Shown here one piece after another: positions 9,068-16,756 of a stretch of DNA of 64,000 bases (position 1 is the first letter of the stretch; each line of letters opens with the position of its first letter). Source of the stretch: Falsirhodobacter deserti (GTDB taxonomy: Bacteria > Pseudomonadota > Alphaproteobacteria > Rhodobacterales > Rhodobacteraceae); contig NZ_ML137220.1 in NCBI RefSeq assembly GCF_004015795.1, positions 1-64,000 of the forward strand, written 5' to 3'. The notes beneath the pieces are model-generated. The model ran no database searches. It was not told the DNA's origin and worked only from the letters and a program-made list of their open reading frames with translations. A program made the position numbers and the translations under genes.

Positions 9068-9151
9068 ATGAAAAACGGCTGGTGGATCATTCCTTTCGCA
9101 ATCCTTGGCGCGTCTGTCTGGGCTTATCTTCTGTGGTCCCTGCTTAGCTGA
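9068..9151 (+). CDS. Putative 27-residue single-span membrane peptide
   Basis: An ATG with GGAG eight to ten bases upstream opens a frame of 27 codons. The peptide begins MKNGWW and is then almost entirely hydrophobic (IIPFAILGASVWAYLL), enough for one transmembrane helix with a Lys near the N-terminus. It lies between an EPS glycosyltransferase and a BY-kinase gene and reads opposite to both. Small membrane peptides often modulate membrane enzymes, but nothing here identifies a partner. It could also be chance; the ribosome site and the uniform hydrophobicity are the only evidence. Confidence 0.4.
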   Translation: MKNGWWIIPFAILGASVWAYLLWSLLS

Positions 9152-9186
9152 CTTGACCGATCCGCACTGCGGGTAGGCTGGATCGA

Positions 9187-9990
9187 TCAATACTCGCCAT
9201 AGCTTTCGCTTCCTTCGAACCGGCTCTTGTTGAGCACCACCCCGGCAACGTTCGTCAGGCTGGCAAGCTCCTTCTCGCAGCGGTTCACCTGTGCGATCGT
9301 GGACACCTCGGCCTCGACCACCAGCAGGGCACAGTCGATCGACGGCACGAAAGCTGCCACGTCATCACAGGCCAACATCGGCGGAAGGTCGAAAATTACG
9401 ATCGAGGGGGCATAGTCTGCCTCTATCTGGGCAAGCGTCTCGGCCGTGCGGCGGCTTTGCAGAAGTTCAGCAGATCCCGACCGTGTGTGCGTGTTCACCG
9501 TGATCGCAAGGTTGTCTGAAATGCGGTAAGCGGTTTCGGCAAAAGAAGCATCCCCCGCCAGAACCTCGGCCGTTCCGGCCTTGCCATCCAGCGGCAGATT
9601 CAGTTTCCGCGCCAGCCCCGGGCGACGCATATCCATATCCATAAGCACGATGCGGTTGTCGGACTGGCGCATCAGGCTGAACGCAAGATTAAGAGCCAGA
9701 GTCGACTTGCCTGCCCCCGCTGTTGGCGAAGTGATGGCAATCCGACGCCAACCCTGCCCTTGCGCGATCCCCCTCAGACGCGTCCGCAGAAGATCGAAGG
9801 GGGCCGAGATCGTGCCGCCCATGCTTGCGGCCAGCGACAGTTGCGCCAGATCGGTCGGCAGGGCGCGCAAGTCGGCCCAAGACGCCGCACCGACAACGTC
9901 CCGGGGTGTCGTGCGGGGCATGTGGATCGCCGGGGCTGTGCCCGACCGCATGGCTCGCGATTTTTCCATCGCGGCGCGAAGCTTTTCCAT
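9187..9990 (-). CDS. CpsD/CapB-family bacterial tyrosine kinase (BY-kinase) of EPS synthesis
   Basis: A 267-residue cytoplasmic kinase. Walker A is SPTAGAGKST (about 88-97), Walker A' is VLMDMDMRRP (about 115-124) and Walker B is IVIFDLPP (about 196-203), the BY-kinase triad. The C-terminal tail SESYGEY has two tyrosines, a minimal version of the autophosphorylated Tyr cluster. The kinase works with the co-polymerase encoded just upstream in the same operon, as in split CapA/CapB systems, and its phosphorylation state sets polymer length and export. The operon order is ExeA-like ATPase, co-polymerase, kinase. Confidence 0.88.
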   Translation of the reverse strand: MEKLRAAMEKSRAMRSGTAPAIHMPRTTPRDVVGAASWADLRALPTDLAQLSLAASMGGTISAPFDLLRTRLRGIAQGQGWRRIAITSPTAGAGKSTLALNLAFSLMRQSDNRIVLMDMDMRRPGLARKLNLPLDGKAGTAEVLAGDASFAETAYRISDNLAITVNTHTRSGSAELLQSRRTAETLAQIEADYAPSIVIFDLPPMLACDDVAAFVPSIDCALLVVEAEVSTIAQVNRCEKELASLTNVAGVVLNKSRFEGSESYGEY

Positions 9991-10019
9991 TCGTCTTTCC
10001 TTTGCGTCACGCGGGCAAG

Positions 10020-11405
10020 TCAGCCACGGGCCTTCGATGGCAGAAGCGGGATCGTCACGATCGGGGTAATCTCCAGTGCCTGTACCAGATCGCTGGACCG
10101 GCGCACACGTCCGCCCAGAAGCTCCAGCAGAACGATGAGACCGCCCGCAAGGCCCAATCCACCGGCAAGGCCCGCGGCGACGATCAGCTTTCGGTTTGGC
10201 TTGGACGGCCAGCTGGGAACGGATGGGGATTCAAGCACGGTGATACGCTGCGCCTGATCCGACATTTCCAGCCGTTCGCCGCTCTGCGCCAGAACAAGGC
10301 GGGCGCGTGCACTGTCATACCTGCTTTGCGCCGCCTCAAGTTCCCGCTCCATCGCCGCAAGCGCGGTGGCATTGGCCGGTGTGGCTTCGATGGCCTTTGT
10401 CAGTTCTTCCAGCTCTGCGTTCAGAACGGGAATACGCTCCTCCAGCGCGCGGCGGCGCTGGTTCAGATCGGCAAGCTGCATGTCGGCAATAACATTACCG
10501 GTTCCCTGCGCCGGCTGGTCGGCCGGTTCCGCCGCGGCAGCGGCACGGATGCGTTCTACGATCTGCTCTTCCTGCCGGACAAGCCGGGTCACGCGCGGGT
10601 TGGTTTCGCTGAAGACCAGCCGTGCTGCCGAAAGCTCCGCCCGAATATTGTCGAGTTGCGTTTGCAGCACATCGCCATCGGCGCCGGTTTGCGCGAGGGC
10701 CTGGATGCTGCGCTCCTGCTCCTCAAGCGCTTCAAGACTCGACCGCGCATTGATCAGATCCGTCTGCAACGCAGAGCGGCGGTTTTCCCGGTATTCAAGA
10801 CCCTCCGGCAAAGCTCCGGCATTCTCGATCTTGAAGTCCATGATGGCCTTGCCGCGCTGCTCCAACTCTTCCGACAAGCGTTCAACCTCAGCCTGAATGA
10901 AGCTCAGGGTGCTGCTGGCCACCTGTGTACGCTGGCGCGTGCTTTCGGTCATGATCTGGTCGACGATGTCCTGCGCGATCTCGGCCGCCTTTTCGGCGGT
11001 GGCGGCATTGGCGCTGACCGTGGTGATCACGTTCAGATCGCCGACCGCGGCCACCGCACTTCGCATGGACACGGAAGATGCGACCAGTCCGGCAACCTCT
11101 TCCTCGGGAAGACCGGGAACGTCTACCATGTCGTGCCGCTGCTCCAGCGCAAGAAGGCTGTCGCGCGCCATGACCTTCTGCTGGACCGTGTTCATCATCG
11201 CCAGCGGAACCGTCCGCACGGTGGAGCTTGAGAGCCCTTCGGTCACCTGCGGCGCCTCCACCAGCAGGCGCGCGGAGGACGTGAAGGTGCGTGGCAGCGA
11301 CAGCGCGTAAAGAACCGCGGCACCCGTGGTTGCAATGACGATCAGAATAACCAGCGGCAGCCGGCGCAGCAGGATCTTCAGGTAGAATCTTGCTTCCGAC
11401 ATCAT
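10020..11405 (-). CDS. Wzz/GNVR polysaccharide co-polymerase (chain-length determinant)
   Basis: A 461-residue inner-membrane protein with an N-terminal transmembrane helix (LVILIVIATTGAAVLYAL), a long periplasmic region rich in coiled coil (about 170-380, ending in repeated Glu/Leu/Arg heptads) and a second helix near the C-terminus (LIVAAGLAGGLGLAGGLIVLLELL split by Gly). This is the PCP-2 layout without a fused kinase; the kinase is the next gene. It controls chain length and bridges the polymerase to the export channel. Its start overlaps the stop of the upstream ATPase gene, with AAGGAG placed just before it, so the genes are translationally coupled. Confidence 0.87.
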   Translation of the reverse strand: MMSEARFYLKILLRRLPLVILIVIATTGAAVLYALSLPRTFTSSARLLVEAPQVTEGLSSSTVRTVPLAMMNTVQQKVMARDSLLALEQRHDMVDVPGLPEEEVAGLVASSVSMRSAVAAVGDLNVITTVSANAATAEKAAEIAQDIVDQIMTESTRQRTQVASSTLSFIQAEVERLSEELEQRGKAIMDFKIENAGALPEGLEYRENRRSALQTDLINARSSLEALEEQERSIQALAQTGADGDVLQTQLDNIRAELSAARLVFSETNPRVTRLVRQEEQIVERIRAAAAAEPADQPAQGTGNVIADMQLADLNQRRRALEERIPVLNAELEELTKAIEATPANATALAAMERELEAAQSRYDSARARLVLAQSGERLEMSDQAQRITVLESPSVPSWPSKPNRKLIVAAGLAGGLGLAGGLIVLLELLGGRVRRSSDLVQALEITPIVTIPLLPSKARG

Positions 11406-12274
11406 GCCTGAACTCCTTGATCAGCGGAATTTGGGTCCACGGCCTTGCGTGTGCGGATGAACAAGCCATCCACCAGAATGCCCCGCACGACATCCGCCGA
11501 AACGCCGGGCGGCGTGCGCGTACTTCCGTAAACCATGGCAAGGTCGCATATCTTGTTTACAAGGCGGGGAATGCCTTCTGCAGCTTCGTGGATCAACTCG
11601 ATCGCGTCTGCTGGGATTTCTTCGCCAGTGCCACCGGCATGGCGAAGGCGGTGGTGGATATACGCCGTGGTGCCTTCCGCATCCAGGCCCGTCAGGTGGA
11701 AGCTTGCCCCCACCCGCTGCGCGAACTGCGACAGGTTCGGCCGCTCCACCATCTCACGCAGCTCCGGCTGGCCCACGAGAACAAGCTGCAAAAGCTCGTC
11801 CTTGTTGGAATTGATGTTGGTCAGCATCCGCAGCTCTTCCAACGCCTCGACCGAAAGGTTCTGCGCCTCGTCGATCACGAGGATCACGTGGCGCCCCTCG
11901 GCATATTCCTTAAGAAGGAAGTTCTGCAGCGTCTGGAACAGACCGACATAGTCGGCCCCCGCAGGGACATCGACAGAAAAGGCGTTCAGCGTCCATCGAA
12001 GAAGTTCCCCCCGCCCGCCTTGGGCGTTGGAGATCAGGCCGATCGTGGCACTTTCCGACATCTCGCGAAGCAACGCCTGAAGAAGCGTGGTCTTCCCGAC
12101 TCCGACATCACCCGTGATGACGGTGATCGGCGACCGGGATTGCACCCCATACTGCAACGCCGTGTAGGCATTCAGATGCTTGGGCGTCCAAAAGAGGAAA
12201 TCGGGGTCGGGCAGCAGGGTGAACGGACGTTCACGCAGCTTGTAGACCATCGTGTAAAGATTGGAGATGGACAA
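11402..12274 (-). CDS. ExeA-like AAA ATPase of the EPS/PEP-CTERM-locus type
   Basis: A 290-residue AAA ATPase: Walker A TGDVGVGKTT (about 54-63), Walker B ILVIDEAQN (near residue 125), then the sensor segment LVLVGQPELRE and a C-terminal lid. Relatives are ExeA of type II secretion and the 'secretion ATPase' found in EPS loci tied to exosortase systems. Here it heads a three-gene operon with the co-polymerase and BY-kinase, so it likely energises or assembles the EPS machinery. There is no peptidoglycan-binding domain as in full-length ExeA. A start eight codons in (second Met) is an alternative. Confidence 0.82.
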   Translation of the reverse strand: MSISNLYTMVYKLRERPFTLLPDPDFLFWTPKHLNAYTALQYGVQSRSPITVITGDVGVGKTTLLQALLREMSESATIGLISNAQGGRGELLRWTLNAFSVDVPAGADYVGLFQTLQNFLLKEYAEGRHVILVIDEAQNLSVEALEELRMLTNINSNKDELLQLVLVGQPELREMVERPNLSQFAQRVGASFHLTGLDAEGTTAYIHHRLRHAGGTGEEIPADAIELIHEAAEGIPRLVNKICDLAMVYGSTRTPPGVSADVVRGILVDGLFIRTRKAVDPNSADQGVQA

Positions 12275-12744
12275 CGCGGCCTCTACTTTTCCTCAAAACA
12301 ATCACAAACGGCCCGGACAGGCAGTGGACCCCAAGTAGGTCAAAGGTCCCCCAGAACAATACGCTGCACTGCGGCGCCAACGAGATCAATCGCCCCCCCT
12401 ATAACCCCTGAGATTGTACGGAGCAATCGCACAATAGTCGTTAACGCACAGAAGGATTCTTTGCGATCTGCAGGATTTTCTGCGCAGACGCCTATAAATC
12501 GTGCAGACGCGTCCTACTATGCAGCCCGAGAGAGGTTAACCAACTACTACTTAAACGCCAGTCATTCCCAAAATCTCGGTTGCCACCTACAACTGTAAAA
12601 GGTTAAGAAACCGTTAACTGCACTATCCCGTGATGTCGGCAGATGCGTACGCCACATTCGGATCGGTTAATTTTACGGCGCAGACAGGTACTAGGTTTAA
12701 CCAGTTTGGCATCGCGAGATGCTTACGATTAAAAGAGGTGCGAT
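12275..12744. promoter_or_regulatory. Central EPS divergent promoter region, 470 bp, AT-rich
   Basis: No protein gene was supported here. The region separates the ATPase-co-polymerase-kinase operon (minus) from the initiating transferase operon (plus) and is much AT-richer than its surroundings. It holds a cluster of GTTAAC/GGTTAA motifs (near 12438, 12535, 12602, 12613, 12664 and 12694), including one full CtrA-type box. Such clustering suggests cell-cycle or global regulator control of the whole locus. Specific -35/-10 elements were not assigned. Confidence 0.6.
12603..12618 (+). promoter_or_regulatory. CtrA-type binding box
   Basis: TTAAGAAACCGTTAAC matches the CtrA consensus TTAA-N7-TTAAC exactly and the longer alphaproteobacterial form (TTAAC-N5-GTTAAC) with one mismatch. 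It is 127 bp upstream of the start of the sugar-transferase gene. CtrA is the conserved response regulator that controls motility and surface genes in Rhodobacterales. Binding is inferred only. Confidence 0.6.
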
Positions 12745-13431
12745 ATGTTGCACGCGTCGAATTTCAAGGCGAACGAAGCAGAGCAGGGCCTACCCTCACT
12801 GCATCGCCCTCGGCAGCGTTCCTTGTTTTCCTACCGCAGTGGTATCAAGCGCGCGCTTGATATCCTGTTTGTCCTCCTGCTGCTTCCCATCGCCCTGCCC
12901 CTCGTGGTGTTGATGGCGTTGTTGGTGGCGACGGATGGCGCATCGCCCTTCTATCGTCAGGCACGGGTCGGGCGTGACGGGCGCATCTTCAGCATGTGGA
13001 AGATGCGCAGCATGGTTGTGGGGGCAGATGCGGCCTTGGCACGGCACCTGGAGGCCAACCCCGAAGCACGGGCCGAATGGGATTCGAACCAGAAGCTGAA
13101 ACGTGACCCGCGTATCACACGCGTCGGGCGGATCCTACGCAAGACGTCACTGGATGAGCTGCCGCAGCTTTGGAACGTGATGTGGGGGGACATGTCGCTT
13201 GTGGGGCCACGCCCCATGATGGTCGATCAGCAACCGCTTTACCCCGGAAGCGCCTACTTCCGCCTGCGCCCCGGCATCACCGGGAACTGGCAGGTTTCCA
13301 AGCGTCACGAAACGGAATTCAGCGCCCGTGCAACATATGATGCAGCTTATGAGGAAAACCTGTCGCTGAAGACGGACCTGCGGATCCTTTGCCAGACGGT
13401 CGGTGTGGTTCTGCGGGCAACAGGTTGCTGA
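12745..13431 (+). CDS. Undecaprenyl-phosphate sugar phosphotransferase (ExoY/PssA-type)
   Basis: A 228-residue initiating transferase with one N-terminal membrane helix (ALDILFVLLLLPIALPLVVL) and the cytosolic catalytic domain: KMRSM, RKTSLDELPQLWNV with the catalytic Asp-Glu pair, SLVGPRP and RPGITGNWQVS. It moves a sugar-1-phosphate (galactose or glucose type) from UDP-sugar to undecaprenyl phosphate and so starts each EPS repeat unit. It lacks the extra N-terminal membrane domain of WbaP, as expected for the ExoY subgroup. AGAGGTGCGAT before the ATG is the ribosome site. It is the first gene of a plus-strand operon of export genes. Confidence 0.92.
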   Translation: MLHASNFKANEAEQGLPSLHRPRQRSLFSYRSGIKRALDILFVLLLLPIALPLVVLMALLVATDGASPFYRQARVGRDGRIFSMWKMRSMVVGADAALARHLEANPEARAEWDSNQKLKRDPRITRVGRILRKTSLDELPQLWNVMWGDMSLVGPRPMMVDQQPLYPGSAYFRLRPGITGNWQVSKRHETEFSARATYDAAYEENLSLKTDLRILCQTVGVVLRATGC

Positions 13432-13518
13432 GGCGTTAGAAAGATTATCTTTACAAAGTGGCGCCTATACTGGTCCTATTCGGTATCGCCATCCATTGTA
13501 AAACAATTCCGGAAGTTG

Positions 13519-14124
13519 ATGTTGCCCATGCGAGCCCTTGTAATTGCCCTTTCGCTGTTGGCGCCGGTCGCTGCGCTTGCCCAATCCTACGGGATCCGTC
13601 CCGGCGATACGCTCCGGATCGAAGTTGCAGAAGATGAGGCGATGAGTCGCGACGTCCTTGTCCTGCCGGACGGGACGATCAGCTTCCCCACCGTCGGATC
13701 CGTCCGCGCACGCGGGATGAGCACGCAGCAGCTTGCCAGCGTGATTCGCAACGGCATCGCCGGCGATTATGCCGTGCCGCCGACCGTGAACGTTGCCGTC
13801 ACTGCCATTCCTGAACCCAAGCCCCCGCGCGAAGTGCAGAAACAGGTGATGAACATCTACCTGATGGGCGAGGTTGCCAGCCCCGGCGTCAAGGAAGTGT
13901 CACCCGGCGTGACGCTGCTTCAGGCGCTTGCCCAAGGCGGCGGTTTCACCGAATTTGCAGCCACGAAGCGCGTTCAACTGCGCCGCATCGACCCTGCCTC
14001 CGGTCAGGAAAAGGTGTGGATGCTGGATTACAGCCAGATGGCGCGCGGCGGTCTGGCTGGCGGAAACGTTCGGCTTGCCGAAGGTGATGTCGTCCTGGTG
14101 CCGGAACGGGGACTGTTCGAGTGA
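13519..14124 (+). CDS. Short OPX-family polysaccharide export protein (Wza-like, no outer-membrane helix domain)
   Basis: About 201 residues: a signal peptide ending near ALAQS, a poly-export domain (YGIRPGDTLRIEV ... VLPDGTISFPTVGSV) and one SLBB-like domain (IYLMGEVASPGVKEV ... LLQALAQGGGF). There is no lipobox Cys and no C-terminal amphipathic helix of the kind that makes Wza's outer-membrane pore. This fits short OPX proteins that rely on a separate barrel to cross the outer membrane. The next gene, overlapping by 4 bp (GTGA), encodes such a barrel. ATG codons at 13519 and 13528 are both possible starts. Confidence 0.88.
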   Translation: MLPMRALVIALSLLAPVAALAQSYGIRPGDTLRIEVAEDEAMSRDVLVLPDGTISFPTVGSVRARGMSTQQLASVIRNGIAGDYAVPPTVNVAVTAIPEPKPPREVQKQVMNIYLMGEVASPGVKEVSPGVTLLQALAQGGGFTEFAATKRVQLRRIDPASGQEKVWMLDYSQMARGGLAGGNVRLAEGDVVLVPERGLFE

Positions 14125-15500
14125 TCTGTAAAGAGGGCAACCGCCCTCACGTCCCGTTCTTGTGCGTTATGGCATTTCTAGGCACGTCTGCCCTGCCCGC
14201 ACTCGCACAGGACGATAGGGCCCGCAGCCTTACGCTTGATCTGAGTCAGGGGCTGGAAGTCGCAAGCAATCCGGAACTTATCGATGATCCCGCGCGCGAT
14301 CAGGTGATGCTTCGCAGTGATGTGGACCTTCGCTATGTCACCGCGACGCGGGTTCAGCGAATGGAAATGGGCATCGGTGGCCAGTTCGAAGCAGGCGATT
14401 TTGCCGGGCGGGATTCGGCTTCCCGCGTGGCGGAGCGTCGGCTCGATTTCGGATATTCCCGCGAATCGGCTTCGGCCGAACTGCAGGTTATAGCGGCATA
14501 TTCGCGTGCGCGTGTTGAAGACACGACGCTGCCGGAAAGCGTCGAAAGCGATGATCTTGAGGTGACAACAGGAGAGCGCGGCTTGACCCGGTTCGAACTG
14601 GACCTTGAGACGGGTCGCGATCGGCGCATTGGCACGGAGGTCCATGCCTCCGCTTCGTCTGTTCGGTATTTCGATAATGATGGTGACGGACGCGACAATG
14701 CGGATCTGACTGCTGCGCTGCGGCTCTCGGTCGGAGCACGCACCGACGTCATGCTTCTTTCCGGATTGTCGCGGAAGGACTACAAGAATGACGAAGAGTA
14801 CGAGTTCGACTCGTCGTGGATCGGCTTCGGCATGCGCCACGCCCTGACGGCACGGCAACGTGTCCACGGGCAGTTGCTTTCCATGCGGGTCGATTCATCA
14901 GAGATTTCGGACGTCACCGGCTCGCTTGAAGAAGATCGTCAGGAAGGCCTGGGCGGAGCGGTCGGCTATGAGGTTGATCTTGGACGTGGAACGATAGGGA
15001 TCGGTTTCGAAACCGCTCTGCATTCCACGGGACGCCGCGACCTGCTGGAGGTTTCGCACGAAACAGCCTCGGAAGCCGGTGGACTGCGCGTCTCTCTCGG
15101 CGTCGTTGACAGTGACGAACTGGATCAGCGCCCTCTTCTGAACATCGTGTGGCAGCGAAACATTTCCAGCGCCCGGCTGCAGCTTAGCCTTGAACAGGAT
15201 GCTATCAGCACCGAGGACGAGGAAACGATTCGCAGCCGCCTTGGCGTTGGATACCTAGGGCAGATCAACAGCACTTCCTCATGGGAAGCGCAGGTCAGCG
15301 TTATCGACCTGAACGAATTCGGCCTCGAGGCGACCGACAATCGTCGCAGCGAGATGATGGTGGGATACCGGCACGCCCTGACGCGTGATTGGGATCTTTC
15401 CGTGCGCTATCGGCACGTTCTGTCTGAAAGTGATGGCAGGGACGATCGGCGCAACGACAGCCTCTATCTCGGCCTCGCCACAAGAGTTCATCTATGGTGA
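14121..15500 (+). CDS. Outer-membrane beta-barrel protein of EPS export
   Basis: A 459-residue exported protein: signal peptide to about residue 29 (ALPALAQ), then alternating amphipathic strands throughout, rich in Arg/Asp/Ser and lacking Cys after the leader, ending in Trp (RVHLW), the usual C-terminal aromatic residue recognised by the BAM complex. Similar barrels sit in EPS loci of the exosortase-associated type, next to short OPX proteins. It starts with GTG overlapping the OPX stop and its end overlaps the following glycosyltransferase start, so production of the three is coupled. It probably forms the outer-membrane exit for the polymer; this is inferred from location and barrel character. 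Confidence 0.7.
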   Translation: MICKEGNRPHVPFLCVMAFLGTSALPALAQDDRARSLTLDLSQGLEVASNPELIDDPARDQVMLRSDVDLRYVTATRVQRMEMGIGGQFEAGDFAGRDSASRVAERRLDFGYSRESASAELQVIAAYSRARVEDTTLPESVESDDLEVTTGERGLTRFELDLETGRDRRIGTEVHASASSVRYFDNDGDGRDNADLTAALRLSVGARTDVMLLSGLSRKDYKNDEEYEFDSSWIGFGMRHALTARQRVHGQLLSMRVDSSEISDVTGSLEEDRQEGLGGAVGYEVDLGRGTIGIGFETALHSTGRRDLLEVSHETASEAGGLRVSLGVVDSDELDQRPLLNIVWQRNISSARLQLSLEQDAISTEDEETIRSRLGVGYLGQINSTSSWEAQVSVIDLNEFGLEATDNRRSEMMVGYRHALTRDWDLSVRYRHVLSESDGRDDRRNDSLYLGLATRVHLW

Positions 15501-16756
15501 CATCCCCATCGCACCCACGGGTGCTGATCGTCAGCGAGCATGCCTCGCTGGCGTTCGGCGGCGAGGCAGCGCTGCCGCTGCATTTCTTTCGGGGACTGTT
15601 CCGCCGCGGCGTTCCGGTCTGGCTGATCGTACACGAACGGACGCGACGTGAGCTGGAAGAGCTGCTGCCCGAGGCGGCCGATCGAATTCTTTATGTTCCG
15701 GATACCTCGCTCAACCGTTTGATGTGGAAGCTGGGCGCGCGCCTGCCCAAGCAGATCTCTTACCTGACATTCGGATATATAAGCAGGGTAGCAAGCCAAC
15801 GTCTTGCGCGGCAGATGGCACGCGATCTTGTGCGGAAAGAAGCGATCACAATCGTTCATCAGCCGATCCCTGTCTCTCCCCGAGAACCATCGCTGCTGAA
15901 GGACATGGGCGCCCCCGTCATCATGGGGCCGATGAACGGCAATATGAGCTTTCCGGACGGGTTCGAGGGGTCGGTCAAAGGCAAGCAGGCGCTTGGCCTG
16001 TTCGTTGGCGCGGGGCGCGCGGTGTCAAGCGCTCTGCATCGGTTGATGCCAGGCAAGCTGCAAGCGTCGGCACTGATCGTTGCGAATGATCGCACGGCGA
16101 CGGGCCTTCCCAAAGCTGCGAAGGGCGACGTTCTGACGCTGGTAGAAAACGGTGTCGATCTTGCCGTCTGGTCGCCGCCGCAACCGGAAACGGCCCCGAA
16201 TCGTGACGGGACCCGGTTCGTTTTCATGGGCCGGCTTGTCGATTGGAAAGCCGTCGATGTGCTTGTGGAGGCTATGGCGCGGCTGCCGCAGGATATTCCT
16301 GCCACTCTGGAAATCATCGGGAATGGCCCGATGCGCCCTTCGATCGAAGCGGCGGTTCAGGCAGCAGGTCTATCGGATCGCGTGACGTTCGCTGGCTGGC
16401 TGCCGCAGTCCGAGTGCGCAAAGCGCATTGCGCAGGCAGATGCACTGGTTCTTCCCAGCATCTATGAATGCGGCGGCGCCGTGGTGCTGGAAGCGATGGC
16501 CTGCAGCCTGCCTGTGATTGCCACAGCATGGGGCGGCCCGGTGGACTATCTGAATGAAGAGTGCGGGATTCTTGTCCCGCCAACCTCTCGTGCGGCGCTG
16601 GTCGAAGGATTCGCGGCGGCCATGACAAAACTTGCCGCCGATCCCGAATTGCGGCGACGGATGGGTGAAGCCGGCCGCGCGCGCATTGTTGCGGAATTCG
16701 ACTGGAATACCAAGATCGACCGGATTCTGGAGATCTACGGCCGCTATTCGCGCTAA
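15494..16756 (+). CDS. Family 4 glycosyltransferase
   Basis: A 420-residue GT-B enzyme. The N-terminal domain starts VLIVSEHASLAFGGEAA; the C-terminal donor-binding domain has FVFMGRLVDWKAVDVLVEA, LEIIGNGPMR and the E-x7-E motif in YECGGAVVLEAMACSLPVIA. It retains the bond configuration of the donor sugar and works on the cytoplasmic face on lipid-linked intermediates. The ATG lies inside the end of the barrel gene (ATGGTGA), so it belongs to the transferase-OPX-barrel operon. It converges with and overlaps the polymerase gene by 4 bp. The sugar specificity is unknown. Confidence 0.88.
   Translation: MVTSPSHPRVLIVSEHASLAFGGEAALPLHFFRGLFRRGVPVWLIVHERTRRELEELLPEAADRILYVPDTSLNRLMWKLGARLPKQISYLTFGYISRVASQRLARQMARDLVRKEAITIVHQPIPVSPREPSLLKDMGAPVIMGPMNGNMSFPDGFEGSVKGKQALGLFVGAGRAVSSALHRLMPGKLQASALIVANDRTATGLPKAAKGDVLTLVENGVDLAVWSPPQPETAPNRDGTRFVFMGRLVDWKAVDVLVEAMARLPQDIPATLEIIGNGPMRPSIEAAVQAAGLSDRVTFAGWLPQSECAKRIAQADALVLPSIYECGGAVVLEAMACSLPVIATAWGGPVDYLNEECGILVPPTSRAALVEGFAAAMTKLAADPELRRRMGEAGRARIVAEFDWNTKIDRILEIYGRYSR

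Noticed and set aside
9825-11231. Plus-strand open frame of 468 codons
   Set aside because: Antisense to the BY-kinase and co-polymerase genes, with no ribosome site or recognisable domain.
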